DNA of 64,000 bases from Rhizobium sp. P32RR-XVIII. GTDB lineage: Bacteria > Pseudomonadota > Alphaproteobacteria > Rhizobiales > Rhizobiaceae. This document shows, in pieces, positions 53,366-61,470 of this stretch (positions within the stretch are counted from its first letter, which is position 1; the number at the start of each line of letters is the position of its first letter). A model generated the notes under the pieces. It did no database searches and was not told where the DNA came from. It was given only the letters and a program-made list of their open reading frames with translations. Both the position numbers and the translations under genes were made by a program. The stretch is taken from the NCBI RefSeq assembly GCF_012641395.1, contig NZ_JABAIH010000001.1, positions 434,001 to 498,000 on the forward strand, given 5' to 3'.

Positions 53366-54091
53366 ATGAACCGCCTGGCGCTTGCGCGTGAACTGAATGG
53401 ATTGGCTGCGATGCCCGGCGTCGAGACGGCCGTTCATGGCGTTGCGGCAGTCTGCGATCCGTTCGGCGCGCTCTATCTTCCGGACGCCGGGATCCTCGTC
53501 GTCTCCGACTTGCACCTCGAAAAGGGCGCGGCTTTCGCCCGCCGCGGCATGATGCTTCCGCCCTACGATACGCTGGCGACCCTGACCGTGCTTTCCGCCG
53601 TGATCGCCCGATACGATCCCAAACTCGTCATTTCTCTCGGCGACAATTTCCACGACCGCATCGGCTCCGCGCATCTGCCCGAGGCTTTCCGGACCCTTAT
53701 CGTCAATATGGCTCGGGGCCGCGAATGGATATGGATCAACGGCAATCACGACCCTGATGGCACCGTCGATCTGCCCGGCACCTGCGCCGACGAGATACAC
53801 CACAGCGGCCTGACTTTCCGCCACGAGCCGAAGGCCGGTCTGCAAAGCGGAGAGATCGCCGGGCACCTGCATCCGGCCGCCACCGTCCGCCGCCGCGAAA
53901 AAGCCGTCCGCCGCCCCTGCTTCGCCACCGACGGCGCGCGCCTCTTGATGCCCGCTTTCGGCGTCATGAGCGGCGGCCTCGACCTGGGCCACAAGGCCAT
54001 GAAAGGCTTGTTTGACCAGGCCTCTCTGGTCGCCCATCTGCTCGGCAGGGACAGGATCTATTCCGTCAGGTTCGGCAACCTCGCGGGATGA
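53366..54091 (+). CDS. pdeM: Ligase-associated DNA damage response endonuclease PdeM
   Basis: A 241-residue calcineurin-like metallophosphoesterase. All metal motifs are seen: VVSDLHLEKGAAF (DxH), ISLGDNFHDR (GDxxxD), WINGNHDPDG (GNHD) and IAGHLHPAA (GHxH). It follows the helicase by 22 bp, the usual order for this repair pair. A diverged second copy of its last ~90 bp is at 54511-54600. Confidence 0.94.
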   Translation: MNRLALARELNGLAAMPGVETAVHGVAAVCDPFGALYLPDAGILVVSDLHLEKGAAFARRGMMLPPYDTLATLTVLSAVIARYDPKLVISLGDNFHDRIGSAHLPEAFRTLIVNMARGREWIWINGNHDPDGTVDLPGTCADEIHHSGLTFRHEPKAGLQSGEIAGHLHPAATVRRREKAVRRPCFATDGARLLMPAFGVMSGGLDLGHKAMKGLFDQASLVAHLLGRDRIYSVRFGNLAG

Positions 54092-54127
54092 GCCCAATCG
54101 ACGGCAACTGGTCCAGCCGTTTTCGCT

Positions 54128-54361
54128 TTAGTCACCGAAATAGTAGAGAGGCTGGCGCGTCAGCTCGCCGCGGCCGAGATGGCCGTACACGTCTTTTCCC
54201 AGGATCCAGAACGAAATTGCCTGGGTTTTCATACAGAAAATATAGTCGCCGGAGATCCAATGCTCTGCCTTCTTTCCGTAGAGCGGATAAAGATAGTCGC
54301 CAATCTCATACATGACAGCCCGGTGTGAGCTGTAATCGTATAAGTATCGCTCCGTGCCCAT
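54128..54361 (-). CDS. Small 77-residue unknown protein
   Basis: ATG 54361 follows AGGAG (rc of 54369-54373), so translation is plausible. The protein is Tyr- and Trp-rich (RYLYDYSSHRAVMYEIGDYL, HWISGDYIFCMKTQ, ISFWILGKDVYG), without a signal peptide or membrane helix, and looks like a compact globular fold. I do not recognise it. It lies between the pdeM 3' end and the duplicated pdeM fragment, and is AT-richer than its neighbours, so it was probably acquired. Confidence 0.65.
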   Translation of the reverse strand: MGTERYLYDYSSHRAVMYEIGDYLYPLYGKKAEHWISGDYIFCMKTQAISFWILGKDVYGHLGRGELTRQPLYYFGD

Positions 54362-54510
54362 CTATTCTCCTGATTCTATTTCAAGAAGAATCCCATGGTG
54401 CAGAATGTATTGTCAAACAATACTGTATCTATGTGGCAATCAGCCCAATTTTGTTTCGTTTCCTGACGTTGTATATGGTTTTTACTAGATTTTCTTCGTT
54501 TCTTGCGCCG

Positions 54511-54600
54511 CCACGAGCGGCGGCCTCGACATCGGCCGCAAGGCCATGAAAGGCTTGTTCGACACGACGGCGATGATCGCGCACCTGCTGAGGCGGACGG
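54511..54600 (+). pseudogene. Duplicated 3' fragment of pdeM
   Basis: This segment repeats the pdeM end at 53963-54052, with TSGGLDIGRKAMKGLFD here against MSGGLDLGHKAMKGLFD there. It has no N-terminal part and ends in unrelated sequence. The divergence looks like a different allele rather than recent duplication. The gap 54362-54757 otherwise contains nothing I can support. Confidence 0.82.
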
Positions 54601-54757
54601 ACTTATTGCTCGGATGGCTGGTAAGCGCAGTTGCCGCTCGGCAGGCTTTTTCGCGGCAGCGCATCGGTCTCAGGAACCAGTAAGTCCTTTCGGAATATTT
54701 GTTTTTCGCCTGAGTGCGGACTATCATCCTTCCCGCCGCAGGGAGGAAATGATCGCC

Positions 54758-55003
54758 ATGAGTGTCATCGACATCTTTGCCTGGATCGTGCTGATCGTGC
54801 TCGTGCTGAGCACCGTCGCCGTCATCGTCTTTCTCGCTATGCTGCCGGGCATGATCGCCAAGAGGAGAAACCATCCCTGGGCGCAAGCGGTGACCGTCGG
54901 CGGCTGGGTGACCCTGCTCCTCGGCTTTGCCCTCTGGCCGATCGTGCTGATCTGGGCCTACGTTGATGTCCCGCGTCCATCGAAGACGGAGGGTGTGTCG
55001 TGA
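54758..55003 (+). CDS. DUF3302 small membrane protein (YiaW-like)
   Basis: An 81-residue protein with two membrane helices (IDIFAWIVLIVLVLSTVAVI and VGGWVTLLLGFALWPIVLIW) and the intervening LPGMIAKRRNHPWAQAV, typical of DUF3302/YiaW. I use ATG 54758; ATG 54749 would add three residues. GGGAGGAA (54741-54748) is the ribosome site. Its TGA overlaps the GTG of the next gene, so it is coupled to the HlyD-like partner. Confidence 0.88.
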   Translation: MSVIDIFAWIVLIVLVLSTVAVIVFLAMLPGMIAKRRNHPWAQAVTVGGWVTLLLGFALWPIVLIWAYVDVPRPSKTEGVS

Positions 55004-55941
55004 TCGTCGTTCTCCTGAATGTCTATCTCGTCATTCTCTTCTGCCTGGTGAAGCTCCGCATCGTTCCCTTCAACCTGTTCTGGAAGGTCTCGCCGGTCCT
55101 CGTGCTGCTGCTTTTGCTCGTCGGCCTTTTCATCCCTATGAACTGGGGCGCGCCGCAGGGGCCGGCGCTCGTGGTCCGGAACTCGGTCGCGATCGTCCCC
55201 AATGTTGCTGGCGAGGTCATCGATGTACCGGTTCAGGCGAACACGGGGCTGAAGGCGGGCGACGTCCTCTTCCGGATCGACCCGGTGCCGTTCCAGGCGA
55301 AACTCGATGCGCTGGAGGCGCAACTGCAGCTTGCCAAACTGCGTCTCGACGAGACCACGCGGCTACAAAGGACCGGCGCTGGCCGCGCCTTCGATATGGA
55401 GCAGGCGCAGGCCGAAGTGGACCAGCTGCAGGCTGAGATCGTTAGTGCAAAATGGGATCTCGACAAGACCGTCGTGCGCGCGCCTGCCGGCGGATATGTC
55501 ACCAATCTTGCCTTGCGGTCGGGAGCCCGCGTCTCGAGCCTACCGCTATCGCCGGTCATGGCCTTCATCGATACTGCCGATACGATCATCGGCGTCGAGG
55601 TGCCGCAGATCGACGCGCGCTACGTCGAGCCGGGCCAGCCGGTCGAGGCGACGTTCAAGTTCATGCCTGGCAAGGTCTATACCGGAAAGGTCGAGAGTAT
55701 TCTCCAGGCGATTGCGAGCGGCCAGGTGCAGATTTCCGGGGCCGCCGTCTCTCCGACGGCAATCAAGACGGCGCCGCTTGTTGTCAGGATCCGGCTGGAT
55801 GATGCGGATTTTGCCGCGCGCATGCCGGCCGGCACCACGGGCGACGCGGCGATCTTTACCGATCATGTCAAGGCGGCACATGTCATCCGCAGGGTGCTGC
55901 TGCGACAGGTCGCCATCATGAACTACGTCATTCCGTTCTGA
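55000..55941 (+). CDS. HlyD family secretion/efflux protein (YiaV-like)
   Basis: A 313-residue membrane-fusion protein. The N-terminus has two membrane helices (LNVYLVILFCLVKL, then VLVLLLLLVGLFIP). The biotinyl-lipoyl fold shows VAIVPNVAGEVIDVPVQANT and VVRAPAGGYVTNLALRSGARV, around a coiled-coil hairpin (about residues 105-150). It starts at GTG 55000. YiaW (DUF3302) and YiaV (HlyD-like) occur as a pair in E. coli; their role in efflux is presumed. No outer-membrane factor gene is adjacent. Confidence 0.9.
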   Translation: MIVVLLNVYLVILFCLVKLRIVPFNLFWKVSPVLVLLLLLVGLFIPMNWGAPQGPALVVRNSVAIVPNVAGEVIDVPVQANTGLKAGDVLFRIDPVPFQAKLDALEAQLQLAKLRLDETTRLQRTGAGRAFDMEQAQAEVDQLQAEIVSAKWDLDKTVVRAPAGGYVTNLALRSGARVSSLPLSPVMAFIDTADTIIGVEVPQIDARYVEPGQPVEATFKFMPGKVYTGKVESILQAIASGQVQISGAAVSPTAIKTAPLVVRIRLDDADFAARMPAGTTGDAAIFTDHVKAAHVIRRVLLRQVAIMNYVIPF

Positions 55942-55976
55942 AGGCCTTCCGATGCGCGAGGCCCCTCACGCGCTCG

Positions 55977-56558
55977 TCAGTCGCACTGCTGCAGCTGCTG
56001 CTGATAGGTCGTCGCCATGCTAGCGAAACGCTGCGCCGTCTTCTGCAGCTGGGCGTTCGAGCGCCAGTCGCCGCGTTTGTATCCCGTCGGACCGGAGTAA
56101 TAGGCTAGATAGAGGCTGTAAGCGTCGTTCAGCGGGATGCCGGTCGCCTGGCTGTTGCTATAGTGATACCAGCCTATGAAATCCACGGCGTCGGAGAAGT
56201 TGGCGCGGCTCGCCGCCCAGTTGCCGGTTTCGGATTGGTAGTGGCCCCAGGTGCCGTTGAGCGCTTGCGAATAGCCGTAAGCAGTCGATGGGCGCGTCCA
56301 GGGAATGAAGCCGAAGAGTTTCGTGCGCGGCGGGCGAGCGTTCGGTTGAAAACCGGATTCGACATACATTGTCGCCATGAGGATCGGCACGGGCACGCCG
56401 TATTTTCGTTCGGCTTGCGCCGCCGCGCGCTGCCAATTGGTGAAGAGGCCGTCGCGCTGGTCGAAGACGGCGCAAATGTTTCTCGTCTGGCGGGGTGCCG
56501 TCGCGCAACTAGCGACTAGCGCCAGCAGCACCACGGCGAGAAGGCTACGGGTACGCAA
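55977..56558 (-). CDS. Lytic transglycosylase-like lipoprotein
   Basis: A 193-residue lipoprotein (lipobox near LLALVASC) with a TTG start at 56558. The SLT-like fold shows PILMATMYVESGFQP with the catalytic Glu in MYVES, then TAYGYSQALNGTWGHYQSE and LAYYSGPTGYKRG. It probably cleaves peptidoglycan at the outer or inner membrane. It is transcribed alone, convergent with the HlyD-like gene. Confidence 0.88.
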   Translation of the reverse strand: MRTRSLLAVVLLALVASCATAPRQTRNICAVFDQRDGLFTNWQRAAAQAERKYGVPVPILMATMYVESGFQPNARPPRTKLFGFIPWTRPSTAYGYSQALNGTWGHYQSETGNWAASRANFSDAVDFIGWYHYSNSQATGIPLNDAYSLYLAYYSGPTGYKRGDWRSNAQLQKTAQRFASMATTYQQQLQQCD

Positions 56559-56614
56559 AACAGAACCTCTCGTTTTCGAGAGATTACTAACTCGTAAATC
56601 TTAAGAAGCGGTTT

Positions 56615-57583
56615 TTATTCAAAGGCGAAGTTATGTCCGTCACGATGCAGGACGTGTGCATCCGGATAGCCATGCTTCGGCCAGGGATTGACCGCGTCCC
56701 GCAGCCACACCACCGTATCGAGCCAAAAACCTTCTGCATGCTGCGAGTGGAAAAGACTGAAGTGCCCGATGGCGTCGAATCCCAGATCGTAGGGCTTCAG
56801 CATTACCTGCTCCGCCGCGGCATTCCGGTAATAACCAAGCGCACGGCGAACGGCGGAAAAGGTCGCGATTGGGTCGTCGGTGACGCCGATTGCTAGAATG
56901 GACGCACGAACCGCATCGAAGCGGGCGATGACATCTTGCCGTTCCGGAGCCGGATGGCTGTGCTCCATCCGCGCGCCGCGAAAGCTCCACTCATTGGCGA
57001 CGCCAGCCGGCAGGTCTTCCAGCCAGCCGAGCAGTCTGCCTGGAAAATAGCCGAATGCCGCCGTCATGGCGGGCATGACGACGTGCCACTTCCAAAACAG
57101 GCGCCATCGATGCGCATGCGCGTAGTCCCGCCAATAGCCGTATTGCGCGCCGATCGTCAGCATCCGGTCGATACGCCCGGCATTCCTCGCAAGTGCCGGC
57201 AGGAACCCGCCGATACTGTGGCCCACGACCAGGAGCGGCTGCATCGGTTCGCGATCGTACATGAACGTCAACGCTGCTTCGAAGTCGAACTCGCCCCAGT
57301 CCCGCCAGCGATAACCACAGCCGCGGAGGCGAGCGGGGCGAGACAGGCCGATCCCGCGATAATCGTAGGTCAGGACATCGAAGCCGTGCCCTGCAAGAAA
57401 CCGGGCATAGCGATGATAATAGCCGGCGAGTACGCCGGTGGCTGCATTGACGACGACGCTGCCTGAACTTTTCCCCCCGGTTGCGCGCCATAGATGGCCG
57501 CCGAGAAGCACGCCGTCGCGGCAGCAGATCTCGACGCGTTCGCCCTCCTGCGCAGATAAATATGCCGCCTCACTCGCGTCCAT
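56615..57583 (-). CDS. Alpha/beta hydrolase
   Basis: A 322-residue protein from ATG 57583; a TTG eight codons upstream is not needed. The nucleophile elbow is VVGHSIGGFLPAL, the oxyanion strand is FDVLTYDYRGIGLSRP, and the late His is in GHFSLFHSQHAEGF. An acid residue candidate is in IGVTDDPIATFSAV. It resembles esterase/lipase-type hydrolases acting on small substrates. It is divergent from a TetR regulator that may control it. Confidence 0.9.
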   Translation of the reverse strand: MDASEAAYLSAQEGERVEICCRDGVLLGGHLWRATGGKSSGSVVVNAATGVLAGYYHRYARFLAGHGFDVLTYDYRGIGLSRPARLRGCGYRWRDWGEFDFEAALTFMYDREPMQPLLVVGHSIGGFLPALARNAGRIDRMLTIGAQYGYWRDYAHAHRWRLFWKWHVVMPAMTAAFGYFPGRLLGWLEDLPAGVANEWSFRGARMEHSHPAPERQDVIARFDAVRASILAIGVTDDPIATFSAVRRALGYYRNAAAEQVMLKPYDLGFDAIGHFSLFHSQHAEGFWLDTVVWLRDAVNPWPKHGYPDAHVLHRDGHNFAFE

Positions 57584-57671
57584 CGTGCCAAGTCCATTCC
57601 GCTGCAATGACTGGACCGTTCTACACTACGGGCGTGCTTGGCAACACTCACTAGTCGGTATACTTTGGGTC

Positions 57672-58250
57672 ATGGGACAGCCGACCCCAACGACCCGAGA
57701 TCGCATCGTCAACGCTGCCGCCAGGCTTTTTTACGGGCAGGGCATCCGCGCCGTCAGCGTCGATGCTGTCGCGGAAAAGGCGGGCGTCACAAAACGCACG
57801 CTGTACTACCATTTCGACAGCAAGGACGACCTGATTGCCGCCTATCTCGAAGGTCGTGATCAGCCCAATCTGGCCGTATTCCAGCGATGGTATGCCGAGG
57901 CCGAAGGCAGCGTGGACGCGAAGGTCAAGGCGATCTTCGACCAATTGGCGAAGTCTGCGCGTCATCCGAAATGGAAGGGTTGCGGTTTCCTGCGAACTGC
58001 AGCCGAGCTCGCCGGCATGCCGGGCCATCCAGCGATAAAAGCAGGCGTTGCTCACAAGCAGCGGGTCGAGGACTGGCTGACGCATGTTCTGGAGGCGGAC
58101 GGCATTCCGGACGCCCGCACACTCGGCCGCCAGATCATGCTCCTGCTTGATGGAGGCTTTGCCGTCGTGCTCTTGCGTCGCGATCCGTCTTACATGGAAA
58201 CGGCGGGCGAAGCGGCCGCGGCCCTGATTGCCGCCGCCGCGCGGTCTTGA
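57672..58250 (+). CDS. TetR family transcriptional regulator
   Basis: A 192-residue regulator from ATG 57672. The DNA-binding domain is RDRIVNAAARLFYGQGIRAV, then VDAVAEKAGVTKRTLYYHFD, as in typical TetR proteins. The ligand-binding part is helical. It is divergent from the alpha/beta hydrolase with 88 bp between, which is the usual place for autoregulation and control of the neighbour. Confidence 0.92.
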   Translation: MGQPTPTTRDRIVNAAARLFYGQGIRAVSVDAVAEKAGVTKRTLYYHFDSKDDLIAAYLEGRDQPNLAVFQRWYAEAEGSVDAKVKAIFDQLAKSARHPKWKGCGFLRTAAELAGMPGHPAIKAGVAHKQRVEDWLTHVLEADGIPDARTLGRQIMLLLDGGFAVVLLRRDPSYMETAGEAAAALIAAAARS

Positions 58251-58257
58251 TGGGACA

Positions 58258-58821
58258 TCAGGCCGGGGTTGTTGCCGGCTCGTACCGCAGGATCACGGCG
58301 CCCGTCGTGAGTGGTGTCGCCTCGAGCAATTTCATCGGCATGGATGCGGCTGCCGGTTTGAAATGCGGGTTGCCGCCGCCGAGGATCACAGGGACCAGGC
58401 AGATGCGGATTTCGTCTACCAGCCCGGCCTTCAGCATGGCATCCGAAAGCTCGGCGCTTCCGAAGATGAAGATCGTCTTGCCGTCCTGCTGCTTGAGCTT
58501 CCTCAGCTCGCTGACTGGGTCGCTGACGACGCGGGCATTGTTCCAGCCCGGCTCCTTCATCGTGCGCGACACGGCGATCTTCGCGATATTATTCATGTAG
58601 TCTTTGATCTTCCCTTCGCCTTCGGCCGATGGCCAATAGTCGGCCATGCCTTTGTAGGTCTTGCGGCCGAAGACGAGCAGGTCGCCTTCTTCACCGAATG
58701 CCTCGGCATATTTCTGAAGCTCCGGTCCCCAGACCAGGTTGTGAAAGTCGATGTCCCACGGCTTCGTGCCTTCGAAGTAGCCGTCGAGCGTCATCAGATT
58801 CCAGACAACAAGCTTTCTCAT
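58258..58821 (-). CDS. Dihydrofolate reductase/RibD C-terminal family protein
   Basis: A 187-residue protein of the DHFR-like fold found in RibD C-terminal domains. Motifs are KLVVWNLMTLDGYFEG, LLVFGRKTYKGMADYWP, TIFIFGSAELSDAMLKAG and ICLVPVILGGGNPHF. It probably reduces a pterin- or flavin-like substrate with NADPH; the true substrate is unknown. It is divergent from an HxlR regulator. Confidence 0.9.
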   Translation of the reverse strand: MRKLVVWNLMTLDGYFEGTKPWDIDFHNLVWGPELQKYAEAFGEEGDLLVFGRKTYKGMADYWPSAEGEGKIKDYMNNIAKIAVSRTMKEPGWNNARVVSDPVSELRKLKQQDGKTIFIFGSAELSDAMLKAGLVDEIRICLVPVILGGGNPHFKPAAASMPMKLLEATPLTTGAVILRYEPATTPA

Positions 58822-58845
58822 GTTTCATCCTCCTCAAAACTGATT

Positions 58846-58858
58846 GCAAATAGCAACT
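58846..58858. promoter_or_regulatory. Inverted repeat between the DHFR-like and HxlR genes
   Basis: TTGC-AAATA-GCAA lies in the 87-bp gap between the divergent genes, 25 bp before the DHFR-like start. It fits a dimeric HxlR operator. Confidence 0.45.
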
Positions 58859-58908
58859 GGTTGAAAGTTAGGTCGACTGATGGCAAAATGCAAGCGGTTT
58901 TTTGGAAA

Positions 58909-59421
58909 ATGAAAATGGACGACCTTCACCGCTCCGGCTGCCCGATCAATCTGACGCTAGAAATACTCGGCGACCGCTGGAGCCTGATTATCATCCGCGA
59001 CATCATGTTTGGCAACCGGCGCCACTTCCGCGAGCTTCTGCAGAACTCAGAGGAAGGCATCGCTTCGAACATCCTCGCCGATCGCCTGCGCCGCCTGGTG
59101 GACAAGGGCTTGCTGACCAGGGAAGACGATCCCACGCACAAGCAGAAAGCCATCTACAGCCTCACTGAAATGGCGATCGATCTCGTGCCGCTCTTCGCCC
59201 ACATGGGCGCCTGGGGCCGCAGGCATTTGCCGGTGTCCGAAGAGCTCTCTATTCGAGCCGAGCTCCTGAAAGACGGTGGTCCTCAGCTTTGGGAGGATTT
59301 CATGGAGGAATTGCGGGCCAAGCATCTCGGCAAGCAACTTCCGCCCGGAACGCCGTCGGTGCTCGGCCGTCTGACCGAGGCCTATCTCGACGTCGTCGCG
59401 AAAAAGCAGAAGTCTGCCTGA
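58909..59421 (+). CDS. HxlR family transcriptional regulator
   Basis: A 170-residue regulator. The HxlR core is LTLEILGDRWSLIIIRDIMF, then NRRHFRELLQNSEEGIASNI and RLRRLVDKGLLTRED. I use ATG 58909; ATGs at 58888 and 58915 are alternatives. HxlR proteins respond to electrophiles or redox stress and often control the divergent oxidoreductase. It converges on the TIGR02186 gene with no gap. Confidence 0.92.
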   Translation: MKMDDLHRSGCPINLTLEILGDRWSLIIIRDIMFGNRRHFRELLQNSEEGIASNILADRLRRLVDKGLLTREDDPTHKQKAIYSLTEMAIDLVPLFAHMGAWGRRHLPVSEELSIRAELLKDGGPQLWEDFMEELRAKHLGKQLPPGTPSVLGRLTEAYLDVVAKKQKSA

Positions 59422-60234
59422 TCAGTCCTTGCGGAACACGATACTCGCGCCCCAGCCGGTCACCACGGCCAGGAGCACTGCGAAAAGGCCGTAGGGAACC
59501 GGCCGTTCATGGGCCGCGTCGGTGATCGTCTGCTCGATGCCGGTCTTGATGACGCGCAACGGCACGGACCTCTGCGTCACGAACACGCCGCTCTTGAAGA
59601 GATAGGCGCGCACCGTATGCACGCCATTCGGAATGTTGGCGGGCAGACGAAGAGTTGCCTTGAAGAGATTGGAGCTGACGAAGCGCACACCCGTCGGGTC
59701 GCGCTCGTAAAGCCCGCCGGCCTGCTGCAGCCGGCGGAACGCCGTGCGGAATTCGCCAAGGGTGCTCCCGTCTCCGACGAAACCGACGGGCGTCAGCGGG
59801 ATATGATCGATGCCGATCCCTTGATCGTCGAGGGCGAGCGGCGTCACCACGTCGTCAAGCGAGCGTGAGCTCGACATCGAATAGGAATGCGGGACGCCTT
59901 CAAAGGTCATCGACTCCGTGTTGATCCAGATACCGAAGACGCGCTCCTTCCGGCGTACTGTCGCACTCTCGCGCGGACCCTCCAGAACGACGACGACATC
60001 ATACTGGCCGACGGCGAGCAGCAGGTTGTCGGTATTCGTCAGCGCCCCGAAGATCGTCAGATCCGCGCCCCGAAAATCGGAGGAGATGGCGATCTCGCTG
60101 GTGGACGTGCCGATTTCCAGGCCTTCGCGCTCTTCTTCCGAACTCTGCCCCGGCAGCAGCATCTGCGCGGCGGCAAGCCCCGGCAGCAGCAGGCAGAACA
60201 GGAGGAAGAGGCAGAGGCGCAACCGTGTCATCAA
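59422..60234 (-). CDS. TIGR02186 family membrane protein
   Basis: A 270-residue protein with a signal peptide (LCLFLLFCLLLPGLAAA) and a C-terminal membrane helix (YGLFAVLLAVVTGWGASIVF). The periplasmic part shows EIAISSDFRGADLTIFGALT and VVVVLEGPRESATVRRKERV. This family (TIGR02186) usually accompanies a TauE/SafE exporter. It overlaps the exporter's stop by 4 bp and is cotranscribed with it, so it probably acts with the transporter. Confidence 0.9.
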   Translation of the reverse strand: MMTRLRLCLFLLFCLLLPGLAAAQMLLPGQSSEEEREGLEIGTSTSEIAISSDFRGADLTIFGALTNTDNLLLAVGQYDVVVVLEGPRESATVRRKERVFGIWINTESMTFEGVPHSYSMSSSRSLDDVVTPLALDDQGIGIDHIPLTPVGFVGDGSTLGEFRTAFRRLQQAGGLYERDPTGVRFVSSNLFKATLRLPANIPNGVHTVRAYLFKSGVFVTQRSVPLRVIKTGIEQTITDAAHERPVPYGLFAVLLAVVTGWGASIVFRKD

Positions 60235-61151
60235 TACGCTCCCATCACCACGGAATAGACGTCTGCCGGCGTCACGACGAGGGCGATCGCCAGCCTGATG
60301 CCGACGGCGAGAACGAGCAGCCCGAGCAATGCGCGCAGCTGCTCGCCGCGCAGCTTCTGGCCGACGCGCACGCCATATTGCGCGCCGACGACGCCGGCCA
60401 CCATCAGGATGAAGGCCAGCACGATATCGACGGAAAAGTTGGTCGCGGCCTGGACGACGGTCGTGTAGGCCGTCACGAAGATGATCTGGAAGAGCGACGT
60501 CCCGACGACGACATTGGTCGGAATACGCAGCAGGTAGATCATCGCCGGCACCATGATGAAGCCGCCGCCGACGCCCATGATGGAGGTCAGGATACCGATC
60601 GCAAAACCGAGCGCTATGATCGGGATGACGCTGAGGAAAATCTTCGATTTCTTGAACCGCACCTTCAGCGGCAGCCGGTGGACCCAGTGATGATGGCCGG
60701 GCCGGCGCGGCGTCGGCGGGATGTTCTTGGCCGCTCGCCGCATGGCATTGATGCTTTCGAGCAGCATGAGCCCGCCGACGGCGCCAAGGAAGATGACGTA
60801 GAGCAGCGAGATGATCAGATCGAGCTGGCCGATCCGTCTCAAGAGCGAGAAGATCCAGATGCCGACCGTCGCGCCTGAAAGACCGCCGATCAGCAGCACC
60901 GTCCCGAGCTTCACGTCCAGCGTCCCACGCCTGAAATGGGTGATCGCGCCGGAGATCGAGGAGGCGACCACCTGGTTCGCGCCGGTCGCAACGGCGACGA
61001 CGGGCGGGATGTTGTAGAAAATGAGAAGCGGCGTGATCAGAAAGCCGCCGCCGACGCCGAACATGCCGGAGAGGAAGCCGACGGCCGCACCCATTCCCAG
61101 GATGATGAAGATGTTCACCGACAATTCTGCGATGGGCAGGTAGATTGTCAC
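60231..61151 (-). CDS. TauE/SafE family sulfite/sulfonate exporter
   Basis: A 306-residue membrane protein with about eight helices. TauE/SafE features are GMGAAVGFLSGMFGVGGGFL and a matching second-half ILTSIMGVGGGFIMVPAMIY, plus ATGANQVVASSISGAITHFRR. Such proteins export sulfite, sulfoacetate or related anions. It is the first gene of the operon with TIGR02186. The substrate is unknown. Confidence 0.92.
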   Translation of the reverse strand: MTIYLPIAELSVNIFIILGMGAAVGFLSGMFGVGGGFLITPLLIFYNIPPVVAVATGANQVVASSISGAITHFRRGTLDVKLGTVLLIGGLSGATVGIWIFSLLRRIGQLDLIISLLYVIFLGAVGGLMLLESINAMRRAAKNIPPTPRRPGHHHWVHRLPLKVRFKKSKIFLSVIPIIALGFAIGILTSIMGVGGGFIMVPAMIYLLRIPTNVVVGTSLFQIIFVTAYTTVVQAATNFSVDIVLAFILMVAGVVGAQYGVRVGQKLRGEQLRALLGLLVLAVGIRLAIALVVTPADVYSVVMGAY

Positions 61152-61423
61152 AGCCGACCTCGAATTATGAACTGCCCTCCTGGGCAGGCCTTCTCACGTC
61201 CCGTTCGAATGGCGCATCATACGGTGAAATCGTTGCCAGAGGCTTTCGATAAGCGACATGCGATCCGCGCATTATGCGAGCGATAAGTCCCGATTAATCT
61301 GGCTTTTTTCAGATTTTGTGACAGCGGTGCACAACCGTTGACGGTCTGCCATATCGGCATGCACAAGGACAGCGCTGAGCGCAATATGCACGCCGAAATG
61401 GGATTTTAGGACATAAGACGGGA
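61152..61423. other. Intergenic region upstream of the TauE/SafE operon
   Basis: This 272-bp stretch holds the promoter of the TauE-TIGR02186 operon. I see no gene, repeat or convincing operator in it. Confidence 0.5.
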
Positions 61424-61453
61424 AAGCCCTCACTGCCCGTGCGGTGAGGGCTT
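61424..61453 (-). terminator. Terminator hairpin after the PodJ-like gene
   Basis: AAGCCCTCAC (61424-61433) and GTGAGGGCTT (61444-61453) form a perfect 10-bp stem 17 bp after the PodJ-like stop. The following T run is short, so termination may be partial. Confidence 0.75.
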
Positions 61454-61470
61454 ATCCAGACAGGGAGTTC

